Made by a program: the position numbers and the translations under genes
The notes under the pieces: model-generated
The model's input: the letters and a program-made list of their open reading frames with translations, nothing else
Database searches by the model: none
Told to the model about the DNA's origin: nothing
Assembly (NCBI GenBank): GCA_020523885.1
Contig: JAJAPY010000005.1
Coordinates: forward strand, 99,536-163,535
Length of the DNA: 64,000 nucleotides
Origin: Candidatus Liberimonas magnetica
Lineage (GTDB): Bacteria; Elusimicrobiota; Endomicrobiia; Endomicrobiales; JAFGIL01
Direction of reading: 5' to 3'
Shown here: positions 19,901 to 27,020 of the stretch, in pieces
Layout: each line of letters opens with the position of its first letter
Numbering within the stretch: position 1 is the stretch's first letter

Positions 19901-21854
19901 GGGCACTGTTACGCTTTCAGTGGCAAACGCGCTTCTTACAGGAACGGTAAAAACGCCGGACAATTCCCAGCTTACCCTTCCGTTCCCTGTTGAAGGTATA
20001 AACGATGCTGATTACCCTGCAGCGCTGGTTATTTTGCAGTCTCAGGATGACCTGGCGACAGGCGACCCGATGAGCGGCGCAAAAGTTATTTCCACGGGTT
20101 CAGGCGAGTTTGCCCTGGACGGACTGGTAGCGGGCAGATACAACTTAAAGGTATTTGCCAAGAAGTTTGCGACCTATACAAGCACTATCACAATTAAAAG
20201 CGGAGAAAACAAAACCGGGGATATCGTTCTTGCGCAGGGCGCTTCCGTTTCAGGTTCTATCCGCACGCAGGCGGGAAAGAAGATATCCAGGAGCGATGCA
20301 AGCATAGTAGTAGCCGCAACAAGGGATTTCAAGAAGGTTGTTTTCGGCTCATTGGCTGTTAACCCGACAACGCTTGAAGTGGACAGCTACGAGATAGTGG
20401 GCCTTGAGCCCGGGGTAAATTATTTCCTTGTTCTTGTGGCTCCGCAGACAGGCAAGGTATATGTTGACCTCAAATCTACCGCGGCCGCCACCAGCACAAC
20501 GTACATAAACCACCCGATACTGTATAAGAAAATATCGCCTACGTTTGAGGCAAAGGCCTTTAAGACAACGCTTGCAGGAAGTATCCTGAAAGGCGAAATG
20601 AATATACAAGGACAGACAATAATTTTTAAAGGTCTTTTTGATGATTACGATGTAGATATGTCCGCGATAGATATCAATCAGGTATATAATGTGTACCTTA
20701 TTCTGTCATTTATCTCGCAGCCTGTTATGGAAGACGATGTAAGGGCTATCGTGTCTACAACTACGGCGTCAAGCGGCGTTTTTGTTCCTATGAGCCTCGC
20801 TGATTCCAGGAAAGCCTTGTCCATAGCCTATATCCCTTCAGCTGCTGATATAACAAGAGGGTATTTTGAACTGCAGTTTAGCGGCCGCAATTCAGAAGGG
20901 CTCGTGGGAAGCGACAATTACAAGTTTTATGTAGGCGAAGACGGCCGGAGCGAGAAGGTAGTTAACCCGATGGTAGGCGGAAACATAGCGCTGGGTGAGG
21001 GAGACGGTACCGGTATAGACATACAGTCCGGTGTGGAGTTTGAAGGCTCAGATAACGACATAGCGATATCAAGCGGAGTAAAGATGCAGGTTATCAAAGT
21101 GCAGAACGAAACCGTAGTGCTTGCCGGGCCCGGGACAAGGTTTGCTCCGAAAAGGTATGCACCGCAGTGTTTTTCGACAAAACTGCCTGCCCCGAGCTCG
21201 TATCCGGCAGACGGAACGCTTATGAGCAGCATCTACGATCTGCAGGTAAAATTAGTCTCAGGGCCGCTTGCAACGATAGCGTCTAACAGCTCGGTAGGAA
21301 TAAAAGTGCAGATATCGTCAGCGGCACTTAGCATACCCCTGGACAAACAGGACGATTTAGGACTCTTCCACTATGATACAGGAACAACCAAATGGGTAAA
21401 AGAAATAACAGGGCCTCTTGGTTCGCTCGTGGACTGGGGCAACCTGCTCTTAAGCGTGAACGTGAACCACTTCTCAAAGTTTGCCGTGTTCTATGTGCCG
21501 AGCGCCCCGGTTATAGTTCCGTCTACAGGAACGACCGTAGCCGCCGACCTTTCAAACGTGATAGTTTACCCCAACCCGTATAAGTACGGTGTGACAAATT
21601 ACGACGGAGCCGACAGCGTCAAGGACAAGATAAACATCAAGAACCTGACAGCCCGGGCAAAGATAAAGCTCTACAACATAGCCGGCGAGCTTGTAAACGA
21701 TTATGAAAAAGACGATGCGACCTCCGGCACGTTGCAATGGGACATGAAAAATAAGGACGGTAACAAGCTTGCAAGCGGTGTTTATATCTATTACATAACA
21801 AACCCGGATAACAGCACACACAAAGCTGTCGGTAAGTTTTCGATAATTAAATAA
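10980..21854 (+). CDS. Giant secreted Ig-like/carboxypeptidase-regulatory-like surface protein
   Basis: 3,624 aa; SD GGAGGGG; signal peptide 1-24 (GAFA|AG). After a ~135-residue N-terminal domain, residues ~160-1085 carry roughly ten Ig-like repeats of the bacterial Ig type ('ISGTA.D..G.I..VEFYVDG'). Residues ~1090-1555 carry three prealbumin-like modules ('EGNINY...', 'DVNDNGSYDTGEP'-type acidic turns). Residues 1556-3624 are a full-length paralogue of the protein at 3-6278: same order, same DNDGTDD acidic module, same FlgD/T9SS-type-A-like C-terminal domain (YPNPYKYG...ASGVYIYYI). A signal peptide plus sorting-like C terminus indicates export to the outer surface. Likely roles are adhesion, sheath or matrix; none is shown. 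No frameshift or stop interrupts 10.9 kb. The two paralogues differ by many synonymous changes, so the duplication is not recent. Confidence 0.88.
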   Translation: MFRKFLFVLTLCALGFMITPGAFAAGHIDGYLSYNGSAVGNWIVWLSTSDGSGGGAVPRSRGTSGDFCIQVLTPGTTWYQFNFVGTIFDNYYVHAMIDDPAKAHDYSSGSFPGWATTIVACKDPGEPTGKTSGTYYTGNDYGVSYGGNPVYVAIVDPEAPNVPPTTGLTAPASGASLNGDSASSAITITGTASDTDGSIAKVNFYVQQSWSPNFILISSGIYSTGVYINYNNNQYWKIYNDNNVASDAGAKLYMTAQDDDGAISTSTPRAIKILKQNTPKTITIVKPNQWAAVTGNVMINATIQGAGRADETSDFRVYISTIPGYLGVNSIAGTANDSVTYSTFTWNSMGLQTGTTAYIRVKTHLDASGTLYYYSNITTVTVNHANQNPTCGLVLPGSNLYGMAVISGTANDFEMQLKNWIFYVDGSLTAQGNLNPGENWPYPGFSITFNTDNLTNGSHNLKFVVYDQINSSGTYNISKTVNNTTPKVFIITPSSGAAVSGIVTISGTAQDRNGGSLQSAELYLTSSGGSYIASKTMSGNSFQFIWYSTGTANNTNKPIRVRVYDNEGGGFGEKLIYVNLYNAPNNVPVVTISTPIAGGHVVNPMIVKGTAVDSDSNITSIEFRVGDSLLQTIYMSTKTVVFNESINIATIQAGNRVLYVRAYQQGGGYGVASQGINVPLVSTAPAACGIVYPTNGLNITGPVTIMGTATGETSYSGVKVYVSNYSNFSSSTVFYMSSQGSGAYASVAQWSPTGNGTRYFKMISNTGIESPVVSVLANGGPSAKITYPTNDTIISGLITISGTAAADTIYSVQLKIADNNLFTSGLVTKTMTFSGGFYTTNWTPTTSGFKYMKMLASISGTSTQVESPVVNPTVNFSGTVGPTAKIVYPAIDQVITAATTISGTAYGGTVSGTPQVIVGADSSFTQNSGWMNMQVSSGCYFWNWPALENGVRYIKMKATINGTFVESSMTNVTVNNGSGVTPPTSSITYPFNNTTILGLVTVSGTCTGTNVDFIRLLVSNNFNGNYPVEIVPNEAIQATNNSTLYTFNWTPTGDGPRYLRMRVRSNGTDFQSALPAQVTVSGSGTMTDGNKIEGNIYYNVFPKISGIFRLIISTSSNINDRGAYKKNEPRYDWASPYTYFYHYTVTDVSPAGYYYIHALMDCDSDGIYDAGTEPHASADSSVQVTNTLKGVKDLYIENPPAVSYVKIHEPKAGTSVFGQVNVNIEAFKTGDTINKVEFYVDGTKVPYSDIYNTWVYDPFWANWQWNTSQLTAGTHVVSCKATTYTQGSIIISSVSVNVSATLLKKLSGNVMYNGNNPGNVRIEAFMGTTKDNKGPVVANASIPGPQYFSLTVPTTGSYYLQAFKDVNDNGSYDTGEPVSTYSGPWVLAGSLNEKGGIILDLFDTTSGGISKIEGNINYPGFRASKDLHIVLSTGAGLGQQGYDFVREIMLWDPPFPAWYSFSNLPADNYYITAYMEKNGIAGYQQGEPVGGYGMTVSTMPPVVIALVDQEQKYLDNFNIMNPGYNVDSTGQVYKAPVPGTGGTTGPIGGVPAPAQSINSVYGHIKSSETISTNAKVIVRVYDEFNPGQNYQREVFGLGFYKIENIPDISNCRVEAFVDYNFNFNADATEPKAKLESFSLMAASGTAASVEKNLFLAVGKVEKSAMTVTIRGKIQKNNGEPLGDATVRMYDTGGFDDFMMENDVLKSTKTTNSSWSRDSQNNTYNVELTSVTVYKSIDPLSGPFYWYEFKVSASGYKVAMQRENFSGTSGQVKYINITVETKPTITCSSLIITPASKEISPDNDGTDDRATFKFKYSVATSIKNWENGAQAKLIIDTDNNGQYSPMNWGIFVNIDGKEFIKWDSAAGRPDPSIFIDFMDPDYDKLKGPVTWEEKDKYSSGFDSTMDWWIDSWSLKPEGDALTANVEMVWEGRDNRWQPLKNGTYKWKLVLDDPGQFDETDGVIFSTTGTITIKGASIKGQVKAKDANGNLIPVEGAKVNAGGPNAWGEVFTSSAGVFEVSGLRVSGPNEYYYLSVDAKGYVRQEFMNLQILASGTLDIKDPVILESGVKVSGNLTIPNPPKKGTLRDNMGNQIFDLWGRIEAWRTDGPGWYSAEVRIPLSTATLAQITAPYELYLEPGNFNMQVTVPGYVSQTIDVAMGNSVKTQDISLSKSAVLAGQIKLPVGTSAELAALQEEAQKKGFWNSIWVNIHGESKDKKSNVNNGVNFAFFELQNSTTYAKEFRIDTLIPGTTYTFTVDTMGMFAMQQFSVVMPKTGGKNVGNIILSYGAKMKGKVIVADALGNRIESANFGGYMSMIGTTTPKGVPIYLDIRNTQTYSYHHMEVFISSTAAGTYDYEIRGLSSGWHEIEINGLGGVDIVPAIESRKVFVSTGTSKNPEGNTVTAASCPDITLKKPSGILRGAITNSTGRNIDWSKVAVSVSNMGGDGGEASDIVGVENDGTFTINNLITTDMVIFGTEYDVKPGEAGSKGGQFGSPSGRASTFLKTIKTQSGGTTTYFTAELKPASTIYVRINASTDTIKYIIAKTTGYIYTGSGSVPHITRIQPLTLRKLGEELERSYYGGKEIADDIDQRKGPGAKEVAFTGEYVPGLSSDTTAVFKLCGLEKGIYFAYPLVNYKMYIGATGVNGQRPPLLEYKYASFPLDKYIVLGENEEKYADFVLGSGVTLNGSITRPSGNYASAQTIDLSLRNPSSNDKVYSKTVTFSTSTRVNTQSFAFEKVSAGKYILVVKSADYKIYTKSIEITNVGGSEALAAIKLAKGATLTGRIVNEDGTGISDGVFVSCEAYPYVEGSYMDSNMANVTVSSDTATRGVFTFPNLPGGTYLAKASLNSSARTNLVAKIKAGITVPDSETVLDAGSLILKKATSIKGIVKESNGKPLANMRVQAYPVDSQRKENNELETKTDKDGVFVVKGVDPAIKNWAVKINVREDDTTKKAESSVNYGTALRFVDVAAKNDLGTVTLSVANALLTGTVKTPDNSQLTLPFPVEGINDADYPAALVILQSQDDLATGDPMSGAKVISTGSGEFALDGLVAGRYNLKVFAKKFATYTSTITIKSGENKTGDIVLAQGASVSGSIRTQAGKKISRSDASIVVAATRDFKKVVFGSLAVNPTTLEVDSYEIVGLEPGVNYFLVLVAPQTGKVYVDLKSTAAATSTTYINHPILYKKISPTFEAKAFKTTLAGSILKGEMNIQGQTIIFKGLFDDYDVDMSAIDINQVYNVYLILSFISQPVMEDDVRAIVSTTTASSGVFVPMSLADSRKALSIAYIPSAADITRGYFELQFSGRNSEGLVGSDNYKFYVGEDGRSEKVVNPMVGGNIALGEGDGTGIDIQSGVEFEGSDNDIAISSGVKMQVIKVQNETVVLAGPGTRFAPKRYAPQCFSTKLPAPSSYPADGTLMSSIYDLQVKLVSGPLATIASNSSVGIKVQISSAALSIPLDKQDDLGLFHYDTGTTKWVKEITGPLGSLVDWGNLLLSVNVNHFSKFAVFYVPSAPVIVPSTGTTVAADLSNVIVYPNPYKYGVTNYDGADSVKDKINIKNLTARAKIKLYNIAGELVNDYEKDDATSGTLQWDMKNKDGNKLASGVYIYYITNPDNSTHKAVGKFSIIK

Positions 21855-21857
21855 AAC

Positions 21858-21950
21858 AGCCTACAGCGTATAGCGTTTAGGAAAGGCAGGGTCTATAACT
21901 ATCCGTTGAACGCTATTAGCACGTTCGTTTTCACGTTCGTTTTCACGTTT
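21858..21950. repeat. Degenerate heptad hairpin followed by a 12-bp tandem repeat
   Basis: Left arm 21858-21880: agcctac, agcgtat, agcgttt, AG. The right side (about 21893-21919) in reverse complement contains agcgttc, aacggat and AG, a decayed copy of the AGCGNNN hairpin. Next to it, 21921-21950 is ~2.5 copies of the 12-mer acgttcgttttc. It lies just after the giant gene stop. The rest of the gap to 22110 is AT-rich, with no gene seen. Confidence 0.65.
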
Positions 21951-22110
21951 GATAAATAGATGAGTTTTTTATATAATAAAAAAGAAATGGAAAATTCTAA
22001 ACTCTGAATTCTATATAGACATAAAACTCGAAAATTAAAACCTAAATCGGGTTTATTTTTTTGCCTTATATTTAATATTTTAGGTTTAGGATTTTAAGGA
22101 GTATTTAGAT

Positions 22111-24015
22111 ATGGAAAAAAAGAAGATCATAAGCCTTGCTATTTCTTCGGGAGTCGGTTTGTTTGTTTTGTTTTTGTGGATGTTCAGTGCCCTGGATATG
22201 TGGGAAAATAAGATAACCAACAGCCATTTTACCCGCAGGGGGCTTGTTGAGCCTTCAGATAAAATAGCTATTGTGGCAGTAGATGAGGAATCAATAAATA
22301 AGCTTGGCCGCTGGCCGTGGGCAAGAAGCGTTCACGCAAACCTTATAAATAAATTAACAGCCCTGGGCGCCAAAGCGATAGTCTTCGATGTTCTGTTTAC
22401 TGAAGCCGATAAAGAAAAACCCCTGGCTGACGAACAATTGGGAAAAGCTGCCAAGAAATCCGGCAAGGTGGTGTTCGGATGTTTTTTTCAGACAGACCAG
22501 TCAGGCGCGCCGGTAAAGTCTTTGGAACCGATAGAAAGCATAAAAAAGGACACGCGTACCGGGTTCGTAAATATATTTACTGAGCTTGACGGAGTAAACC
22601 GCAAAGTTTCGCTTGTGATGGATTTTGAAAACGATAAAATACCTTCTCTTAGCCTGGCGGGCTTGTCGTTATACCTTAACCAAAAACCCGAAGATATAAT
22701 AAAGGAACGTAAAATCGCAGTTGACGAATTCAACGAAATGATAGTCAATTTTTCAGGCGGGTATGAGTCCTTCCCGTACTATTCCTTTTCAAAGGTCTTG
22801 AACGGAGAGATACCTGCCGAAAAGATAAAAGACAAAATAATACTGGTCGGCGGCACAGCTGCAGGGCTTTTTGATTTTAAAGCCATACCTTTTGTCCCTA
22901 TTTTCCCGGGAGTGGAGATACATGCAAACGCAATGTCGAATATATTGCTTAATAATTACCTGAGACAATGGCCCGGGATCTGTACTTTTATACTTATTAT
23001 TATTTTTGCACTCCTCTCGGGAATGGTTTTCGGCCAGTTTGCCCCCTGGAAAGGAGGGGTTACAACAGTTATCGTATTCATCGGGTATTTTGTATTCACT
23101 TATTATATGTTTAAGATCAAATATGTGCTTGCCGAATTCGTGGCCCCTGCTGCAAGCTTGTCTTTAAGCTATGTCGGGGTGTTGTTTTACAGGTTTATGA
23201 CTGAAGAAAAAGAGAAACGCTGGATAAAGAAAAGTTTCAGCACTTATTTAAACCCGCATGTGCTTGAGGAAATAATCAAGGACCCGGCTTCTCTTAAACT
23301 CGGCGGGCAAAAACAAAACCTTTCAATCCTGTTTTCGGATATAAGAGGTTTTACCACTATTTCCGAAAGCCTCTCGCCGGAAGGCGTAGTGGAGCTTCTT
23401 AATGAATACTTAACAAAAATGGTGGAAGTGGTTTTTCGGCATGAAGGGACGCTCGATAAATTCATCGGAGACGCTGTTATGGCTTTTTGGGGAGCTCCGA
23501 TCCCGCAAAAAGACCATGCCCGCAAAGCCGTGATGTGCGGTATAGAAATGGTCGAAGAACTGGAAAAACTTCAGGCAAAATGGCAGGCTGAAGGAAAAAC
23601 CATTATTAAGATAGGAGTTGGAATTAATTCAGGCAATGTAATTGTAGGCAACATGGGGTCTATGGAGAGGATGGACTATACCGTAATCGGAGATGACGTT
23701 AATCTGGCTAGCAGGCTGGAAAGTTTAAACAAAGAATACAAAACTGTAATGATTATTTCAGAAGAAACATACAAACAGGTAGAGGATTTAGTGGAAGCAA
23801 AGCCCTTGGGCGGAGTAAAGGTTAAAGGCAAAGCAAAGGCCGTAAATATTTATGGTGTATTTGGCAGGAAAGGCGCGCCAAAAGAAATCTTTGAGCTCCA
23901 TCTTGATGAAAACATAAAAAAAGCCTATGCATCGACAAAAGAGCCGCCTAAAGAGAAAGAAAAAGAAAACAAGAAATTTAACCCTGATGAAAGAATGGAG
24001 TTCCCTAAAAAATAG
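22111..24015 (+). CDS. CHASE2-domain class III adenylate cyclase
   Basis: 634 aa, SD AAGGAG. One N-terminal TM (residues ~8-27) is followed by an extracytoplasmic CHASE2 sensor ('IAIVAVDEESINKLGRWPWAR', residues ~50-285) and three TM segments (~290-375). The cytoplasmic class III cyclase domain spans ~405-595. Metal-binding aspartates are in 'FSDIRGFT' and 'FIGDAVMAFWG'; Lys in 'LDKFIGD' and Asp in 'MDYTVIGDD' are the pair that selects ATP, so it should make cAMP. The C-terminal ~40 residues are charged and low-complexity. It probably senses an envelope signal. It stands between the giant surface gene and DUF3307, with hairpin repeats on both sides, so it may be monocistronic. Confidence 0.92.
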   Translation: MEKKKIISLAISSGVGLFVLFLWMFSALDMWENKITNSHFTRRGLVEPSDKIAIVAVDEESINKLGRWPWARSVHANLINKLTALGAKAIVFDVLFTEADKEKPLADEQLGKAAKKSGKVVFGCFFQTDQSGAPVKSLEPIESIKKDTRTGFVNIFTELDGVNRKVSLVMDFENDKIPSLSLAGLSLYLNQKPEDIIKERKIAVDEFNEMIVNFSGGYESFPYYSFSKVLNGEIPAEKIKDKIILVGGTAAGLFDFKAIPFVPIFPGVEIHANAMSNILLNNYLRQWPGICTFILIIIFALLSGMVFGQFAPWKGGVTTVIVFIGYFVFTYYMFKIKYVLAEFVAPAASLSLSYVGVLFYRFMTEEKEKRWIKKSFSTYLNPHVLEEIIKDPASLKLGGQKQNLSILFSDIRGFTTISESLSPEGVVELLNEYLTKMVEVVFRHEGTLDKFIGDAVMAFWGAPIPQKDHARKAVMCGIEMVEELEKLQAKWQAEGKTIIKIGVGINSGNVIVGNMGSMERMDYTVIGDDVNLASRLESLNKEYKTVMIISEETYKQVEDLVEAKPLGGVKVKGKAKAVNIYGVFGRKGAPKEIFELHLDENIKKAYASTKEPPKEKEKENKKFNPDERMEFPKK

Positions 24016-24099
24016 ACTACAGACTACAGACCACAGACTAAAGACTTAATGCTTGCTAAATAATGTTTTCTTTAGTCTGTAGTCTTTAGTCAAAAGTCT
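24014..24099. repeat. Heptad-word hairpin, AGACNNN family
   Basis: Left arm 24014-24047: agactac, agactac, agaccac, agactaa, agactt. Right arm 24069-24099 in reverse complement: agacttt, tgactaa, agactac, agactaa, aga. The heptad architecture matches the AGCGNNN hairpins but the core word differs. The arm begins inside the cyclase stop codon and the element ends 12 bp before the DUF3307 start. Confidence 0.8.
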
Positions 24100-24110
24100 G
24101 ATAATAAATT

Positions 24111-24806
24111 ATGATTATTTTCTGGCGTTTAATTCTAGCCCATCTGCTGACGGATTTTACCCTGCAGACGAATTTTATTGCTAAATGGAAGCGGGAAACC
24201 GTTTGGGGGTGTATAGCACATTCTCTGGTTTTCATGATATCTGCCGGCATACTTTGTTATGAGTATTTAACGGCCACCTGGGTAACGATAGGGCCAAACA
24301 TAATAATCTACGGCTGGATGGCGATACTTTTTCTAACCATATTCCATTTTTTTGAAGACCAGTGGCGTATCTGGACGATACAAAAATTAGACTCGCCGGA
24401 TTCATTCCCTTTCTTTCTCTGGGATCAGTTCATCCATGTTATTTTTATCTTTGTCCTGTTTCCGCAAAACGGAGGGTTGTTCCCTGAAAAATGGGTGCTC
24501 TTATTGATCCTTTTTATCCTGACCACGCACTTTACAACGATCTTTATTTATTATTTTGAAAAAGGCATCTACGGGCAGGCCCAAATCCCTCTGGGCAGAA
24601 AATATATTTCCATGACGGCAAGGCTGGTCATTGCGATGACGCTCCTTCTGCCGGGTAAATGGGCATTGAGTTTTATCGTGATCTTCCTGGCAGATGAGAT
24701 CTACCACCGTTTAACAAATAAACAAGAATTTACAAGGGTAAACTGGATGATAGGGAATTTATTGGCTGTTATTTTTGGGCTTATCGCACGGTACGTATAT
24801 TATTAG
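24111..24806 (+). CDS. DUF3307 integral membrane protein
   Basis: 231 aa with about six hydrophobic segments spread along its length. The N-terminal 'LILAHLLTDFTLQTNFIAKWK' is the DUF3307 signature, followed by 'AHSLVF'. The family is uncharacterised; some members sit beside phage- or stress-related regulators. No clear SD was found before ATG 24111 because the heptad hairpin occupies the site, so translation may be weak. It is followed by ~155 bp of AT-rich spacer before the TetR promoter. Confidence 0.75.
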   Translation: MIIFWRLILAHLLTDFTLQTNFIAKWKRETVWGCIAHSLVFMISAGILCYEYLTATWVTIGPNIIIYGWMAILFLTIFHFFEDQWRIWTIQKLDSPDSFPFFLWDQFIHVIFIFVLFPQNGGLFPEKWVLLLILFILTTHFTTIFIYYFEKGIYGQAQIPLGRKYISMTARLVIAMTLLLPGKWALSFIVIFLADEIYHRLTNKQEFTRVNWMIGNLLAVIFGLIARYVYY

Positions 24807-24961
24807 AATATCTAAAATTAGCATAGGCCATATTAAACCCCCTGGCCCATAGCCTTTTTAGTATTAAATTAATCCATTCTAAATTATTCTATAGAGCAAA
24901 ACCGCCAGAACTTCTTTCCATTATTATTTTTTATATGAGCCTGAAGAAAATAATAAAACTA

Positions 24962-25008
24962 TTGACATTGTAACTAAACGTATGTATAATTATACTACCG
25001 TATAGTTA
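24962..25008 (+). promoter_or_regulatory. Promoter with overlapping TetR-type operator
   Basis: Consensus promoter TTGACA (24962-24967), 17-bp spacer, TATAAT (24985-24990). A 38-bp imperfect palindrome (24971-25008; 15 of 19 positions pair) is centred on the -10 box, with outer arms TAACTAaACG / CGTaTAGTTA. This is the position expected for an autorepressor site. It lies 20 bp before the tetR ATG and probably controls the whole efflux operon downstream. Confidence 0.82.
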
Positions 25009-25028
25009 TAATGTTTAAGGAGGGCTCT

Positions 25029-25673
25029 ATGACCAGGCCTTCAGGCAATGTTGACAAAAAGCTTTTGGAAGCCGCAAAGGAACTTCTTCCTAAAACCGGG
25101 TTTACTAATCTGTCCGTTAGGATGGTAACCAAGAGGGCAGGTGTGAACCTCGGGATGTTCAACTATCATTTCAAAACAAAAGAAGCATTTATAGAAAAAC
25201 TTTTGACAGAGACATACGAAGAATTTTTTAAAAAGTTCACCCTCGAAGCTCAGACAGGAAAAACCTCTCTGGAACAGTTCAAAAATGCTATATTTGCCGT
25301 TGCGGTCTTTGCAAGAGATAACCGCCACATGATAGCAATGCTCATAGAAGATGTGCTTCTTGGGAACGCAAAGATAGTTGAATTTATCAGGCAAAACATG
25401 ACAAAACACGTGGTTATTTTAGTTAAGCTTCTGCGAAAATGCCAAAAAGACGGTTATCTGGTAAAAATACCTTTATTTAATATCCTGCCCCTAATTGCTG
25501 CATCAATAATAGGGCCGAATGTCATAATACGCCTTGCAGAAAAACATATTGCTACGAACCTTAAATTGAAATTTATGGTAAAACTTATAAGTACCCAGAT
25601 ACTTTCGGATAAAGCTATAAACCAGAGGCTGAAAGTTGTGTTTAAAGGGCTTGCTCCGGGGGGTGCGGAATGA
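25029..25673 (+). CDS. TetR/AcrR-family repressor of the efflux operon
   Basis: 214 aa from ATG 25029, chosen because AAGGAGG precedes it at good spacing; an upstream in-frame ATG at 25011 would consume the SD. The N-terminal helix-turn-helix (residues ~10-55) includes 'LSVRMVTKRAGVNLGMFNYH', then 'FKTKEAFIEKLL', the classic TetR DNA-binding pattern. The C-terminal helical ligand-binding domain is of normal length. It is first in the operon, and its stop overlaps the tolC-like start (ATGA). In E. coli the related ybhGFSR exporter is likewise controlled by a TetR-family protein (CecR). The ligand is unknown. Confidence 0.88.
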   Translation: MTRPSGNVDKKLLEAAKELLPKTGFTNLSVRMVTKRAGVNLGMFNYHFKTKEAFIEKLLTETYEEFFKKFTLEAQTGKTSLEQFKNAIFAVAVFARDNRHMIAMLIEDVLLGNAKIVEFIRQNMTKHVVILVKLLRKCQKDGYLVKIPLFNILPLIAASIIGPNVIIRLAEKHIATNLKLKFMVKLISTQILSDKAINQRLKVVFKGLAPGGAE

Positions 25674-27007
25674 AGAAAATGTTTGTGTTATTACCGCTCC
25701 TTTTATCTTTTACGCTTTGGGCAAATGAAGGCAGAGTCTTTAAATTCAGCTATGACGACATGGAAAATAAATCGCTTGAAAGCTCTGCTAAGCTTAAAGC
25801 TTTGAACTATGATTTTGAAGCTTTTAACGAAAAAGCCAAACAACAAAAATCTTTTCTTATGCCTGCTCTTACGCTTGACGGTTATTACAAATATAATACA
25901 ATTGTCCCTGAGATCGATATGGCTGCCGGGCCTGCTGCAATAACAAAAAAATTGGGAGATAACCAGAACTATTCTTTCGGCCCCTCCCTTTCCTGGGTAG
26001 TGTGGGATAAAGGCGCTTCTAAGAACGGCTGGCACTCGTTTGAAGCCGGCGCCAGTGCCAGGCAATATGAATTTGAAGGCGCTTCAAGGCAGCTGAAACT
26101 TGCCTGTGCAAAAATGTATTTTCAGCTCAGTCTTTGTTCAGAGCAGGTCATGCTGTTAAATGATTCTCTTATACTGGCACAGAAACAGTACAGCGATATT
26201 CTTCTTAATGTAAAAGCAGGGAATAAAAGCAGGAAAGACGAGCTTTCTTCGCACACTGAAGTCCTTTCCCGCACAAGGCAGCTTGAACAGGCAAAAACCG
26301 ATTTCTCAACTGCTTTAAGACAGATAGCTTCACTTTCAAGTATAACTCTTTCAACAGGCACATTTTTACCTGATACTATTATGCATGATCAAAGAAATGC
26401 TGAAAATTATTTATACCTTGATACTCTTGACGCACTCATTTTAAAATTTAAGAATTACTCTGAAGCCACCTTCTGGGAAAAAAGCCCGGACCTGGAGGTT
26501 TTTGACGAGTTAGCAAGTTCAGCAAAGTATGCTCAGGAATCCGCGAACTCCGGATTGTGGCCCCGGCTTTCATTTTCTGCGCGTTCAAGCATTGATTATC
26601 CCAACGGCCCGAAAATAGAGTCTTTTAACCAGACTTCAGCGGGAGCGAACTTTTCCATGCCTATTTTTGAAGCTGGAAAAACAAAGGCAAAAGCAAAAGA
26701 GTATGAATACACATGTAAATCAAGCATAGAAAAGAAAAAACAGAAAGAAAAAGACCTGGCAGAGCTCTGGCAGGAGACAAAAGATATAATTGCCGGGCTT
26801 TTGAAACAGTATAAAATTAACGAAGAAATGATAAATGAAGCCCAGGAACTTGCTTCGATTGTCTATAAATCCTACAGCGCAGGCAGCACAACCTACCTTG
26901 AGGTAGAAAATGCCAATTTCCGCTTACTCGAAGCAAAGATGCAGCAGGTAAAAACAAAAGTTCAGCTTCTGATGCATTATGCAGTTATGCGAAGCCTGGC
27001 AAAATAG
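25670..27007 (+). CDS. TolC-family outer-membrane efflux protein
   Basis: 445 aa, signal peptide 1-18 (LWA|NEG). Two OEP repeats of long coiled-coil helices are visible: residues ~125-220 ('LKLACAKMYFQLSLCSEQVM'), and ~325-440 ('AKAKEYEYTCKSSIEKKKQK', 'AGSTTYLEVENANFRLLEAK'), the latter being the typical TolC second repeat. It forms the trimeric channel of tripartite pumps. Translation is coupled to tetR by a 4-nt overlap. A heptad hairpin follows before the adaptor gene. Presence of its own OMF gene distinguishes this cluster from E. coli ybhGFSR. Confidence 0.9.
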   Translation: MKKMFVLLPLLLSFTLWANEGRVFKFSYDDMENKSLESSAKLKALNYDFEAFNEKAKQQKSFLMPALTLDGYYKYNTIVPEIDMAAGPAAITKKLGDNQNYSFGPSLSWVVWDKGASKNGWHSFEAGASARQYEFEGASRQLKLACAKMYFQLSLCSEQVMLLNDSLILAQKQYSDILLNVKAGNKSRKDELSSHTEVLSRTRQLEQAKTDFSTALRQIASLSSITLSTGTFLPDTIMHDQRNAENYLYLDTLDALILKFKNYSEATFWEKSPDLEVFDELASSAKYAQESANSGLWPRLSFSARSSIDYPNGPKIESFNQTSAGANFSMPIFEAGKTKAKAKEYEYTCKSSIEKKKQKEKDLAELWQETKDIIAGLLKQYKINEEMINEAQELASIVYKSYSAGSTTYLEVENANFRLLEAKMQQVKTKVQLLMHYAVMRSLAK

Positions 27008-27020
27008 AAAAAACAAAATC

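Noticed and set aside
21392-21583. Plus-strand alternative frame inside the second giant gene
   Set aside because: It is an out-of-frame shadow of a continuous 3,624-codon gene.
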